64,000 nt of DNA, taken from the NCBI GenBank assembly GCA_900538555.1, contig UPYI01000001.1, positions 248,001-312,000 of the forward strand. Direction: 5' to 3'. The notes beneath the pieces are model-generated. The model searched no databases, had not been told where the DNA came from, and was given only the letters and a program-made list of their open reading frames with translations. Source of the DNA: an uncultured Porphyromonadaceae bacterium. GTDB taxonomy: Bacteria; Bacteroidota; Bacteroidia; Bacteroidales; Barnesiellaceae. The position numbers and the translations under genes are program-made. This document shows, piece by piece, positions 15,369-23,877 of the stretch (its first letter is position 1; each line of letters opens with the position of its first letter).

Positions 15369-17468
15369 ATGTACACGACACCCCTGTCAGCCGGAAAGAC
15401 ACCGTTCCTACGATTCCTGTTGCCCCTCATTGCAGGTATCGTCTGCTCGGAATACGCCGCCATCACAGTCTCCGGCTATTTCCTTGCCGGTGGTATCGGT
15501 ATCGGGGGCATGCTTCTGCCCTACCTTCTTCCACATCGAGCGGATATACAATACCGCATGCGACATGTATTCGGCATCGGGCTATCCGTCTTTATCTTCT
15601 CATTCGGCGGATACCTGTCGCTGTGCCGACAACCCGACACCCGAAACATATCCGCCGACCGCTATCCCTACGCCCTCGCCGAGATAACGGAAATGCCCCG
15701 ACAAGGAAAACGATCGTTACAAACGACAGCCCGCATCATCGGGTTACAGAACCATGAACGGGAATGCTTCAAATACGAGCGGGATATATTGCTCTATTTC
15801 CAGCCCGACTCTTCGGCGGCAACCCTGCGAGCCGGAAGCCGGATTTCATTTCGCACAGGATTACAGCCCATCCGGACGGACGGGAATCCCGATAGTTTCG
15901 ATTTTGCCCGGTACATGCGTCACCGAGGCATCGTATTCAGCCAATATCTGCCGGCGGAATCGTGGCTATACGTAGGAGAAACACCCGACCCGGATCTGAA
16001 AATCAAAGCGAAGCTATGGCAACAACAGGGTAAAAGGATATTGCAAAAGTGTCGGCTCAGCGAACGCAACTATACGGTTTTATGCGCCATGCTGCTGGGC
16101 GACAGCCGCACGATCGATCCGATCGTGCGGGAAAGTTTCTCCGCCGCCGGATTATCCCACATTCTTGCGGTAAGCGGTCTGCATGTCGGTATCATCGCCG
16201 GATTGCTCTACTGGCTGTTTTTCCCGTTACGTCACACCCGGCTGCGACGTATCCATCTGCCGGTCACCCTGCTTGCTTTGTGGGGATATGCTTTTCTGAC
16301 AGGTCTATCCGCCTCGACCGTCAGGGCAACGATCATGGCAACTTTCGTATCGGGCGGCAGCTGGTTCCGGCGGCGCAACGTTTCACTCAACGCCCTGTTT
16401 GCTTCGGGGTTCTTCATGTTGCTGTATTCCCCGTCCGGAATATTTCAGACCGGATTCCAGATGAGTTTTCTTGCCGTGACCGGCATACTGCTTTGCCAAC
16501 CGCTCCTCGAACAGATGCAACGTCGCGCCCCGAACCGGATTCTCCGATACCTCTACGGTTGTATCGGCGTCTCCGTAGCTGCACAACTCGGCGCATTGCC
16601 TGTGGCTTTGTACTATTTTCATACGCTGCCGCTCCTGTTCTTAGTCGCCAATATGCTGGTACTGCCACTCCTGCCGGCGGTTATGGGCGGCGGCATCCTG
16701 CTGTTTCTCTGCCAATGGCTGTTCGGCAACACAGGAATATTATCTCCGGCGGTCGATACCCTGCTGAACGTAATAATGGGCATCGCATCCTTTATCGAAC
16801 AATTGCCGGGCGCAAGCATCCGGCAAATATGGATTCCCGCTTATGCCCTACTACTCTATTTTGTCATCGCATTATGCACCTATCTGGCAATCCGTACCCG
16901 CAAAGGGATATATGGACTATCGGCTCTGTCGATAAGCGTAGCCGTAATCGGCACGGTACGGATTTTTTCAGAACCGACACCCCAATACGAAATCTGTATT
17001 TTTGAAAGCCGATCGGGAACTACGATCCATTGGAAAGAAGAGCAACGATATTATCTGTTCCAATCCGAACCGACTTCACCGCCGGAACGGATACCCGGCG
17101 ATGCCTATCGCCTGAAATCGGGCATTCAAGAGACAGTATATATCGACAACTCCTCGGACTCGGTCTACTATCTGCCTCCGTTCTGCGATTTCTACGGCTA
17201 CCGGATGTTTATAGCCGACGGCAATATAGCGGACGAATCCTACCCGAACGATATGGACTTTTTAGTTATCACCCGACATTTTGACGGGAACCTGCGAAAT
17301 ATCATCCTGCAAACGAAGCCTGCGGAAATTATCTTCACAGCCGATATCCCGAAGCGGAAAGAAGATTATTATATCCAGCAATGCGCTGCAACGGGATGCC
17401 GTTACCATAGCATCCGCCGGAACGGATATTGGTCGTACCCGATATGGAGAAAAAGAGATATCCCATAA
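15369..17468 (+). CDS. comEC: ComEC/Rec2-family DNA-uptake channel protein
   Basis: A 699-residue polytopic membrane protein of the ComEC/Rec2 family, the presumed channel for single-stranded DNA across the inner membrane. After N-terminal membrane helices comes a soluble DUF4131-type OB region (about 90-215). The competence core (about 235-510) contains LLGDSRTID and the hallmark AAGLSHILAVSGLHVGII. The C-terminus (about 525-699) is shorter than the beta-lactamase-like domain of full-length ComEC; in Bacteroidales this reduced form is common. I use the ATG at 15369, since the preceding TTG frame adds only a poor leader. Whether the organism is naturally competent is unknown. Monocistronic. 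Confidence 0.9.
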   Translation: MYTTPLSAGKTPFLRFLLPLIAGIVCSEYAAITVSGYFLAGGIGIGGMLLPYLLPHRADIQYRMRHVFGIGLSVFIFSFGGYLSLCRQPDTRNISADRYPYALAEITEMPRQGKRSLQTTARIIGLQNHERECFKYERDILLYFQPDSSAATLRAGSRISFRTGLQPIRTDGNPDSFDFARYMRHRGIVFSQYLPAESWLYVGETPDPDLKIKAKLWQQQGKRILQKCRLSERNYTVLCAMLLGDSRTIDPIVRESFSAAGLSHILAVSGLHVGIIAGLLYWLFFPLRHTRLRRIHLPVTLLALWGYAFLTGLSASTVRATIMATFVSGGSWFRRRNVSLNALFASGFFMLLYSPSGIFQTGFQMSFLAVTGILLCQPLLEQMQRRAPNRILRYLYGCIGVSVAAQLGALPVALYYFHTLPLLFLVANMLVLPLLPAVMGGGILLFLCQWLFGNTGILSPAVDTLLNVIMGIASFIEQLPGASIRQIWIPAYALLLYFVIALCTYLAIRTRKGIYGLSALSISVAVIGTVRIFSEPTPQYEICIFESRSGTTIHWKEEQRYYLFQSEPTSPPERIPGDAYRLKSGIQETVYIDNSSDSVYYLPPFCDFYGYRMFIADGNIADESYPNDMDFLVITRHFDGNLRNIILQTKPAEIIFTADIPKRKEDYYIQQCAATGCRYHSIRRNGYWSYPIWRKRDIP

Positions 17469-17475
17469 AAGCAGT

Positions 17476-17545
17476 GCGGCGTACAGCGTCCGACCCGACC
17501 GTCCGGAGATATGCCGGAACAATCGTCTTTAACGCTGTACGCCGC
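17476..17545. terminator. Long-loop inverted repeat between comEC and DUF5606 gene
   Basis: Perfect 14-bp arms (GCGGCGTACAGCGT at 17476-17489, complement at 17532-17545) with a 42-nt loop. It is in a convergent gap and could stop transcription in both directions. The large loop and weak T tract make it an atypical intrinsic terminator. Confidence 0.55.
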
Positions 17546-17573
17546 CTTGTATTATATCGGTGAAGCCGGTCTG

Positions 17574-18008
17574 TTATTCGGCTTTCTCTTCCGCTGCTGT
17601 TTCCTCATCTTCGGCTTTCGGCAAGAAGTCGTCGTTACCCGAAGCCACCAACAGATTGTACCAGCTGATCAGTTTCTTCACATCGCCCGGGTGTACCCGT
17701 TCTCTGTCGAAGTCGGGTACGATCTCGGCAAAATAGGCAAACAGGGTTTTGTTGTCGGCTTTCTTATATTCCAACGACGATTGTGCGCCGGATTCTTTTT
17801 CTTTCAATTTTTGGAGAACTTCTGCCAAAGGTATTTCTCCGGTCTCGGTAAACATGGCGATATCGCCCAACGAAATCACTTTATCACGGGCATAAGCCGG
17901 AATGCGTTTCCCGTCGGTCAAAGATTCTACGACCAACATGTTTTTTGCCTGAGATACCAACTTATATAAACCGGGCTTACCGGAGATAGACAAAATCAGT
18001 TTAAGCAT
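17574..18008 (-). CDS. DUF5606-family protein
   Basis: A conserved 144-residue cytoplasmic protein found across Bacteroidales. The start, MLKLILSISGKPGLYKLVSQAKNMLVVE, is the family's recognisable beginning, and ISLGDIAMFTETGEIPLAEV follows. The C-terminus is acidic. No enzymatic motif is seen and the function is unknown. It lies 117 bp downstream of coaE on the same strand but has its own promoter at 18113-18080. Confidence 0.85.
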   Translation of the reverse strand: MLKLILSISGKPGLYKLVSQAKNMLVVESLTDGKRIPAYARDKVISLGDIAMFTETGEIPLAEVLQKLKEKESGAQSSLEYKKADNKTLFAYFAEIVPDFDRERVHPGDVKKLISWYNLLVASGNDDFLPKAEDEETAAEEKAE

Positions 18009-18079
18009 AATTTTTTCCGTTTTTATAATTCACAATTCGATTTATTTTTGAAATCTATTTCGTTTTCTTCTTTCGAAGG

Positions 18080-18113
18080 CAAAAGTAATATTACTATTTG
18101 ACTTTCGGGACAA
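18080..18113 (-). promoter_or_regulatory. Promoter of the DUF5606 gene
   Basis: Minus-strand TTG (18113-18111), 23 nt, TACTTTTG (18087-18080), about 70 bp before the gene. The spacer is at the long end of the Bacteroidetes range. Confidence 0.55.
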
Positions 18114-18125
18114 GAATGTTTAAAA

Positions 18126-18713
18126 TTAACGATTTTTTCTTTCGCCCGACTCATTCAAAAGGCGCAGCACTTCCGGGATCAAAGGTGTGATACCGTCATT
18201 TCGGATCACCGCAGGTCGGTACTGCATCCGTTCCGCATCCGACATCTGGGATGCGATACGCTGCCGCACCTCCGCTTCCGTCATGCCGTTACGGCACATC
18301 ACCCGATGTACCCGCACCTCATCGGGGGCAGTCACCAACCAGACCCGATCGACCAGATCGTGGAATCCGGATTCGTATAAAATCGCCGATTCCATAAATA
18401 CAAGCGGTGCAGACTGACTGTCCGCCCATGTACCGAAATGCCGACGCACCACCGGATGAACTATGGCGTTGAGACGTTGGAGCGCTTGCGCATCCTTGAA
18501 AACGATTCGAGCCAAAGCCGCCCGGTCCAACCCGTCTTTTGCATACAGTCCCGCGCCGAATGCGGCTTCTATATTCTGCCGTATTTCCGCCGATGTATTC
18601 ATCAATCGCCGTGCTTCCAGATCGGTATCGTACACGGGATAGCCCATGATGCGCAGCAAATGCGACACCACGGATTTACCGCTTCCGATTCCACCTGTAA
18701 TGGCTATCCGCAT
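18126..18713 (-). CDS. coaE: Dephospho-CoA kinase
   Basis: A 195-residue kinase that phosphorylates the ribose 3' hydroxyl of dephospho-CoA, the last step of coenzyme A synthesis. The P-loop GGIGSGKS is at residues 7-14. YPVYDTDLEARRLM follows, and LVFMESAILYESGFHDLVDRVWLV is the conserved CoA-binding middle. Length is normal. It follows the YbbR gene by 16 bp and is probably co-transcribed with it. Confidence 0.96.
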   Translation of the reverse strand: MRIAITGGIGSGKSVVSHLLRIMGYPVYDTDLEARRLMNTSAEIRQNIEAAFGAGLYAKDGLDRAALARIVFKDAQALQRLNAIVHPVVRRHFGTWADSQSAPLVFMESAILYESGFHDLVDRVWLVTAPDEVRVHRVMCRNGMTEAEVRQRIASQMSDAERMQYRPAVIRNDGITPLIPEVLRLLNESGERKNR

Positions 18714-18729
18714 AGTTTCAACAGTCCGG

Positions 18730-19743
18730 TTAATGCGACGCAGAAAGTACGTCCTGTTCGATAATATATTCTACACTGTCCTTCGACAGTTGAATGTTCC
18801 GTACGTTTTCGGGAGAAGAAAGCACCTGCAACGCCGCTTTTGTCCCGCTCTTTTTTCTCAACGAATTGAAATCGACCGATACCAAGAACGACTCCGGTTT
18901 TATTTCCGCAAATTTACTGACCGGCATCATACAGGTCAGATTCACCACCGACGGGAACGTAAGCACCGACCAGTCGCGCGGTGTATTCTGGACAATCACC
19001 GGCACGGTAAGCGTTTTCAAAGTAAGTTCTTCAACCGGAACGATGACCTCGACCGAATCGGGTATAATACGTGCGCCCGGTATCTTCTCGGTCTTTACCG
19101 TCAAACGCAATGAGTCGGAAAGTGCCGATACTTCAAAACTTTCGGTTTTCACTTCCGTAAGTTTTTTCAGTACCGATGCCGGAGCATAAACGGTCACCGA
19201 ATCGGACAGAGCACAAATATCGCCGCTCAACACACACTGGGGTATGACAGTCGCCTTTCCTTGTACGACCAACGGAAGGCGGCGACCCTCGTCGAGCGAA
19301 TAAATCCATTGCGCCGTATCGGGCGATACGGATATGAGCGTACTGGAATTGCGCAGGTTGTTGCGCACCATGCTTTCGATCTGCGACGCATTCAGCGAAA
19401 AAGAGTTTCTGCCTTTGCTATATACAGAAAAATCGACGGTTATCGGCGATATGCGATTGATGTAGTAACTGGCAATTACCATACCCTTGTCGCGTACACG
19501 TACATCGACATACGGCTCGGGCTCGGAGATAAAGACCGCTTTGTCGGGTACATTTTCCAAACGGAGCGGTACCCGATAGTTCGATACCCCGTCCTCGTTC
19601 AACGCGAACAACGCCCAGAAAAAGGTGGAAAGGACTACGAACCCGGCGAACGTAAGTATCTCTTTCGAGCGTTCTTCTTTCGCCCACCTTTTCACAGAAT
19701 TCCATCTGTCTTTCAGATAATCGGCAATTTGATTGAATATCAT
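18730..19743 (-). CDS. YbbR-domain (CdaR-like) membrane-anchored protein
   Basis: A 337-residue protein: a cytoplasmic N-terminal helix, one membrane segment (about 27-46, ILTFAGFVVLSTFFWALFAL), then extracytoplasmic YbbR-like beta domains. YRVPLRLENVPDKAVF and repeated VTVYAPASVLKKL / EVIVPVEELTLKTL motifs mark the repeats. In Firmicutes CdaR controls the diadenylate cyclase CdaA; no cyclase gene is next to this one, so its role here is open. Typical Bacteroidetes order with yajC upstream and coaE downstream suggests an operon. Confidence 0.87.
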   Translation of the reverse strand: MIFNQIADYLKDRWNSVKRWAKEERSKEILTFAGFVVLSTFFWALFALNEDGVSNYRVPLRLENVPDKAVFISEPEPYVDVRVRDKGMVIASYYINRISPITVDFSVYSKGRNSFSLNASQIESMVRNNLRNSSTLISVSPDTAQWIYSLDEGRRLPLVVQGKATVIPQCVLSGDICALSDSVTVYAPASVLKKLTEVKTESFEVSALSDSLRLTVKTEKIPGARIIPDSVEVIVPVEELTLKTLTVPVIVQNTPRDWSVLTFPSVVNLTCMMPVSKFAEIKPESFLVSVDFNSLRKKSGTKAALQVLSSPENVRNIQLSKDSVEYIIEQDVLSASH

Positions 19744-19866
19744 ATCGTAAGTTCATTGATCGGCATAAAACAAAGATAAAGTTTTTTATCCGGTTCATAA
19801 ACGAATGGACAAAAAACTTTATCAATATCTTTTCAGAATGGCAACCTATCCGACTGCCTGTCCGGT

Positions 19867-20193
19867 TTAGCGTTGCGGTTGTTCGCCGGCTTCGGGTACC
19901 GAAGGATATACCGAATCTTTGGCAATGCGGATGCGGGTGTTTTCTGCAATCTCCACTATAAATGTAGTATCTTTTACTTCTTTGATTTTGCCGTAGATTC
20001 CTCCTGCGGTAACGATTTTATCGCCGACCGTCAATGCTTCGCGGAATTTACGAATTTCCTTTTGTTTTTTCGATTGCGGACGGATCATGAAGAAATAGAA
20101 TACGGCTACCAATGCAACCATCATCAGAATACTCATCATACCACCGCCTTGTGTTGCAGCCTGATCTTGTAAAAGAATAGATAAGAGTGTCAT
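19867..20193 (-). CDS. yajC: Preprotein translocase subunit YajC
   Basis: A 108-residue single-pass membrane protein that accompanies SecDF in protein export. The membrane helix MMSILMMVALVAVFYFFMIRPQ (about 19-40) ends in the family hallmark RPQSKKQKE. The cytoplasmic domain has VGDKIVTAGGIYGKI. It heads the YbbR-coaE group. Upstream on the same strand is an array of promoter-hairpin repeats, the nearest -7 about 98 bp before the start. Confidence 0.95.
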   Translation of the reverse strand: MTLLSILLQDQAATQGGGMMSILMMVALVAVFYFFMIRPQSKKQKEIRKFREALTVGDKIVTAGGIYGKIKEVKDTTFIVEIAENTRIRIAKDSVYPSVPEAGEQPQR

Positions 20194-20284
20194 ACTTTTA
20201 TTGTTTTTCTGTTAATAAATAACGTGTTTCCATTGCCAGAACCTGTCGAGGTTCACCTCTCCGAACGTTTTTGCAAGATCGGAG

Positions 20285-20530
20285 ACTATACAAAGATAGT
20301 GCAAGCCGAATACAGAGCCGAGGTTACTCAGGCTAATGTTGAGGCGCAGCCTATCTTCTACAAAGATAGTGCAAGGTGAGAACAGAAGCAAATGGGAAAC
20401 AACGTTTCACGATTTGAATATGCCGAACCGTAGCCTATCTTCTACAAAGATAATGCAAATCGAGAGCAGAGACATCAAACTTGTTTGAAAGGGCTATGCC
20501 AAGATGCCGCTTATCTTCTACAAAGATAAA
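20285..20530 (-). repeat. Four-unit promoter-hairpin array before yajC
   Basis: Minus-strand TATCTTTG elements at 20298-20291, 20368-20361, 20452-20445 and 20528-20521 (spacings 70, 84, 76 bp). Three have the perfect inverted repeat TATCTT-N5-AAGATA. Palindromes in the units are TCAAAC-AA-GTTTGA, GAAAC-GTT-GTTTC, and a bulged AGCC/GGCT with GAG/CTC stem. All point to yajC. The first two units match, in the same order, the plus-strand array at 21671-21840 across nusB. Confidence 0.85.
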
Positions 20531-20538
20531 CAAAAATA

Positions 20539-21465
20539 TTATTCTTTTGTTAGAACCCGTTGTTTTTTTAGGTCATCGACAATGGCATCGAGTACTCCAT
20601 TGACGAAAACACCGCTTTTGGGAGTACTGTATGCTTTGGCTATTTCGATATACTCGTTCAACGTCACCCGTGTAGGTATGGCGGGGAAATTGTAGATTTC
20701 GCAAAGCGCCACCATCATGATCACGACATCCATGAACGCGATACGTTCGGCTTCCCAGTTTTTCGTGAAACGATTGATATAGTCGCGGTATTCCTCGCTT
20801 TTGAGAACGGTTCCACTGAACAGTTCGCCGGCAAAGCGGGCATCTTCTTCGTCTTTGTACATCGGCAGAAGTTTCTGCGAAACACCATTCTCCGGATCGA
20901 AACGTTTGATGGTTTTCAGAACGAACGTAGAGATAATATCCAGATCGTCGTTCCAATAAAGGGATTTCGATTCCAACAATTCGATCAGATCCTCGTCGGT
21001 AGAGATAATCGTTTTGAACGTCTTGCGCCAGAACTCGCTATCCGCCTCGTACGAATTGTCGGACGACGACATGTATTCGGCATATATATCGCTTTTCAGA
21101 ATACGATCCAACAAATCGCGGATGAACTCCGGATCATTATCCCACGACACTTTGTGCTCGTCGAAATAAGATACATAATCGAAGCAAGAACGCAATTGCG
21201 CGATGAAACGGTTATCGACAAAACGCATATTGGGGTTCTTCTCCTCGGGCGTAGCAAAGAACTTTTGTTTAGCTGCTTCTACCCGATTGCGTTGCGCATC
21301 GGTAAGCGAGACCATCAAAGCCAACAACAAATGATATAACTCATAGGATTTTTCCAGACTGAAAATCAACTCTTTTTCCGCCGCGTGCAATGTTCTGTCC
21401 TTGGTAAGGAAATAGGAATACGCCATTTGAACGACCTTAATGCGGATTAAAATACGATTCACCAT
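20539..21465 (-). CDS. nusB: Transcription antitermination factor NusB
   Basis: A 308-residue Bacteroidetes-type NusB, longer than the roughly 140-residue enterobacterial form because of an N-terminal helical extension. It works with NusE, NusA and NusG on rRNA operons. The start MVNRILIRIKVVQMAYSYFL fits the family. The C-terminal NusB fold includes WEAERIAFMDVVIMMVALCEI and the conserved TRVTLNEYIEIAKAYSTPKSGVFVNGVLDAI. It is flanked on both sides by promoter-hairpin arrays in opposite orientation. Its own -7 element (TACCTTTG, 21530-21523) lies 58 bp upstream. Confidence 0.95.
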   Translation of the reverse strand: MVNRILIRIKVVQMAYSYFLTKDRTLHAAEKELIFSLEKSYELYHLLLALMVSLTDAQRNRVEAAKQKFFATPEEKNPNMRFVDNRFIAQLRSCFDYVSYFDEHKVSWDNDPEFIRDLLDRILKSDIYAEYMSSSDNSYEADSEFWRKTFKTIISTDEDLIELLESKSLYWNDDLDIISTFVLKTIKRFDPENGVSQKLLPMYKDEEDARFAGELFSGTVLKSEEYRDYINRFTKNWEAERIAFMDVVIMMVALCEIYNFPAIPTRVTLNEYIEIAKAYSTPKSGVFVNGVLDAIVDDLKKQRVLTKE

Positions 21466-21522
21466 ATTGAAACGAAGTATGTAATGAACTATGTTATATG
21501 TTTAAGCATCTTTCTTGCGTTG

Positions 21523-21530
21523 CAAAGGTA
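21523..21530 (-). promoter_or_regulatory. nusB promoter, -7 element
   Basis: TACCTTTG on the minus strand, well placed before nusB. No clear -33 TTG is seen. Confidence 0.5.
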
Positions 21531-21670
21531 GTGCATTTTTGTCTGTGAGCCTATACTTCCCGCCTCTTTTTTTCGGAAGGAAGCCCTTTTTTACGGGTTC
21601 TGCTTTCATTTTGCCACCGATCGGGAAATAAGTTTTTATCATTTTTTATTTGTTCTGCAAAATAAATTTA

Positions 21671-21890
21671 AATATCTTTGTAGAAGATAGGTTGCATCTC
21701 GGCAAAGCCATTCAAACAAGTTTGATGTCTCTGCTCTCGATTTGCACTATCTTTGTAGAAGATAGGCTACGGTTCGGCATAATCAAATCGTGAAACACCG
21801 TTTTCCATTTGCTTCTGCTCTCACCTTGCACTATCTTTGTAAAAGAGAAGCGGCATCCCGGCAAAGCCATTCAACAGATTCGATGTCTCA
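21671..21890 (+). repeat. Three-unit promoter-hairpin array before the PUR gene
   Basis: TATCTTTG at 21673, 21748 and 21832 (spacings 75 and 84 bp). The last has TTTG at 21808-21811, 20 nt upstream. Two units have TATCTT-N5-AAGATA; the third has decayed (AAGAGA). Palindromes are TCAAAC-AA-GTTTGA and GAAAC-ACC-GTTTT. The array is the inverted counterpart of the array at 20285-20530. Confidence 0.85.
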
Positions 21891-21971
21891 GCACCGGACT
21901 CTGCATTCGTTCCGTCCTACCGCTTTTTATTGGGAGGATATATTATTTCATATTGTTTGATCAAGAATATC

Positions 21972-22313
21972 ATGAAAGACGACACAAAAGAGATCGACAT
22001 TATTTATTCGAAAACCATCAAGGCTGGTAAACGCATCTATTATTTAGATGTAAAGAAAGACCGGAAAGACGAGATGTTCCTGACTATTACGGAAAGCAAA
22101 AAGGTAGTGAACGGAACGGAAGAAAGTCCGGTAGTCCAATTCGAAAAGCATAAAATATTCCTATACCAAAAGGATTTCGACAAGTTGCTCGACGGACTTC
22201 ATGAAGTAATCGAATACATAAAACAACGGCAACCCTATGCCGAAGAAAACGGTTATGCGGCTACGGAAGAGAAATCTTATTTCGATTCATTCCTCGACGA
22301 TTTGGAAAAATAG
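21972..22313 (+). CDS. PUR-family DNA/RNA-binding protein (DUF3276)
   Basis: A 113-residue protein of the bacterial PUR-alpha-like family, known in Borrelia and Bacteroidetes to bind single-stranded nucleic acid. The conserved order is visible: IIYSKTIKAGKRIYYLDVKK, then DEMFLTITESKKV, then FEKHKIFLYQKDFDKLLDGL. The start at 21972 (MKDDTKEID) leaves the family's usual short N-terminus; the 14 codons before it in frame read as unrelated leader. It stands alone, expressed from the three-promoter repeat array upstream. Targets unknown. Confidence 0.9.
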   Translation: MKDDTKEIDIIYSKTIKAGKRIYYLDVKKDRKDEMFLTITESKKVVNGTEESPVVQFEKHKIFLYQKDFDKLLDGLHEVIEYIKQRQPYAEENGYAATEEKSYFDSFLDDLEK

Positions 22314-22499
22314 ATCGAGGTTCACCCTCATCGCTTTTTGAAACAGCCCGGACAGACATCCTCTATCCGCAAAAGGTTTTATTTCCCAGCCCAATAGCCG
22401 GAGCTGTCCATACCGCCCCATTCTCCATTATGCCAACCGGACAAAGCAGGAAAGGCAACGTGCCAAAAACGAAAGGCATTCAGACATTCTAACGCACCG

Positions 22500-22544
22500 A
22501 AAAGGGGGTGCATCGAAACGAATGATTTCGATGCACCCCCTTTT
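22500..22544. terminator. Bidirectional terminator, PUR gene / rpoZ
   Basis: Perfect 19-bp stem (22500-22518 with 22526-22544; AAAAGGGGGTGCATCGAAA) and 7-nt loop between convergent genes, 19 bp past the rpoZ stop. The 186 bp between the PUR stop and this hairpin hold no other recognisable feature except the conserved segment ATTCTAACGCACCG just before the stem. Confidence 0.88.
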
Positions 22545-22563
22545 CCCGTTTCCGGTCTATACC

Positions 22564-22899
22564 TTATTCCAACGTATCTATCTCTTTATCGGGATTCTTG
22601 TGATACACTTTTCCTTCCTGATATTCTTGTGCTGCGATCAACGTCGGTTTCGGAAGTTTCTCGTAATAACGGGAAATCTCGATTTGCTCGCGGTTTTCAA
22701 AAACTTCTTCCAAGTTATCGTTGCAAGATGCAAACTCCTGCAATTTCTTTTCCAAATCGTTTTTCATCTCAACGGCTATCTGATTTGCACGTTTTCCGAT
22801 GATACAAACGGTTTCATATACATTACCTGTGTCTTCCGACAAGGCTACCATATCACGGGTCACCGTGTTAGTGGGGGCATTTGATTTCTTGTAATCCAT
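22564..22899 (-). CDS. rpoZ: RNA polymerase omega subunit
   Basis: A 111-residue Bacteroidetes-type omega subunit, which helps assemble RNA polymerase by binding beta'. NVYETVCIIGKRANQIAVEMKNDLEKKLQEF is the conserved core (compare the ARRANQIA-type segment of other omegas). The C-terminal KPTLIAAQEYQEGKVYHK is typical of this phylum. It starts 10 bp after bamD and is co-transcribed with it, as commonly seen in Bacteroidales. Confidence 0.92.
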   Translation of the reverse strand: MDYKKSNAPTNTVTRDMVALSEDTGNVYETVCIIGKRANQIAVEMKNDLEKKLQEFASCNDNLEEVFENREQIEISRYYEKLPKPTLIAAQEYQEGKVYHKNPDKEIDTLE

Positions 22900-22909
22900 T
22901 TTTATATGA

Positions 22910-23710
22910 TTAATCTTTTACGTATTTACTTGCTACCTTATATATATTGTTGGCTTCTTTTTTGTACTGGCTGTCGGGGAAGTCGTTGATGAACGAATAG
23001 TATTCGTCCAACACATCGCGGAAGCGTTCACCCCGCCGTTCGGCAATACTTTGCGAAGCCTCCTGATATTTCGATTTCAGAATCAACATTTCCAACGCCT
23101 CCTTGTAACGGGTGTACGGATAGTCTTTCAACGCATTTTCAGCAACGATAATTGCCGAGCGGTAATTGTTGCCCATGTAGTTACCCATGTTGTAATAGAG
23201 TTGGGCATTCAACAATTCCTTATATACCAGTTTGTCCTGCAACTCGAATATCACATCCTGCGCCTGCTGAGCCTTGTCGCTGTTGGGATAATAATCCAAG
23301 AAACGTTGCATTTCGTCTATCGCCTTGTACGTTCCGCTTTGGTCGAGCTTGGCTTCCGGCGAATCGAGGTAATATCCGTAGCCGGCATAAAACCGCGCCA
23401 ACTCCGTGTACTTTCCTTTCGGGAAATTCCGGTAATAGGCTTGAAAATATTCTCCGGATGTGAGATAGTCCTTATTCAAATAATGACTGCGTGCCAGCAA
23501 ATAGAGCGACTCTTCCGCCCGTGGCGTTCCTTTGAATATGGCAACCAAATCTTCCAGAATGGTATATGCCTGTGTGTACTTTTTCTTTTCGAAAGCCGCT
23601 TTGGCATATTCATACTTCTGCTCCGTATCCGTGCTTTTGAGTATTTTGTTATACTCCCCGCACGAACTCATCACCCCTACCAATACCAACAAACAGAATA
23701 TCTTTCGCAT
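22910..23710 (-). CDS. bamD: Outer membrane assembly lipoprotein BamD
   Basis: A 266-residue lipoprotein of the BAM complex that inserts beta-barrels in the outer membrane. The lipobox is LLVLVGVMSSC with the Cys at residue 17. TPR-like helices fill the rest: YEYAKAAFEKKKYTQAYTILEDLV, AEESLYLLARSHYLNKDYLTSGEYFQAYYRNFP and PYTRYKEALEMLILKSKYQEAS. Length and pattern match Bacteroidales BamD. The first gene of a bamD-rpoZ pair. Confidence 0.95.
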   Translation of the reverse strand: MRKIFCLLVLVGVMSSCGEYNKILKSTDTEQKYEYAKAAFEKKKYTQAYTILEDLVAIFKGTPRAEESLYLLARSHYLNKDYLTSGEYFQAYYRNFPKGKYTELARFYAGYGYYLDSPEAKLDQSGTYKAIDEMQRFLDYYPNSDKAQQAQDVIFELQDKLVYKELLNAQLYYNMGNYMGNNYRSAIIVAENALKDYPYTRYKEALEMLILKSKYQEASQSIAERRGERFRDVLDEYYSFINDFPDSQYKKEANNIYKVASKYVKD

Positions 23711-23731
23711 TTTCGTTTATTTACCAGTTTG

Positions 23732-23739
23732 CAAATTTA
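23732..23739 (-). promoter_or_regulatory. bamD promoter, -7 element
   Basis: TAAATTTG on the minus strand, 22 bp before bamD. A TTG lies 24 nt further upstream (23766-23764), slightly too far, so the -33 is doubtful. Confidence 0.5.
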
Positions 23740-23877
23740 GGGAATCCCCATAAAATACGAAAACAAAAAAGCGAATTTTAACGCTACGTGCTCAAAAAGA
23801 AGACAAAAAAGTGTTTTTTCCGGACGACACTCCGGTTTTCATATATAAGGAACTCTGATGCGCCGCTTTTCCCAGAG

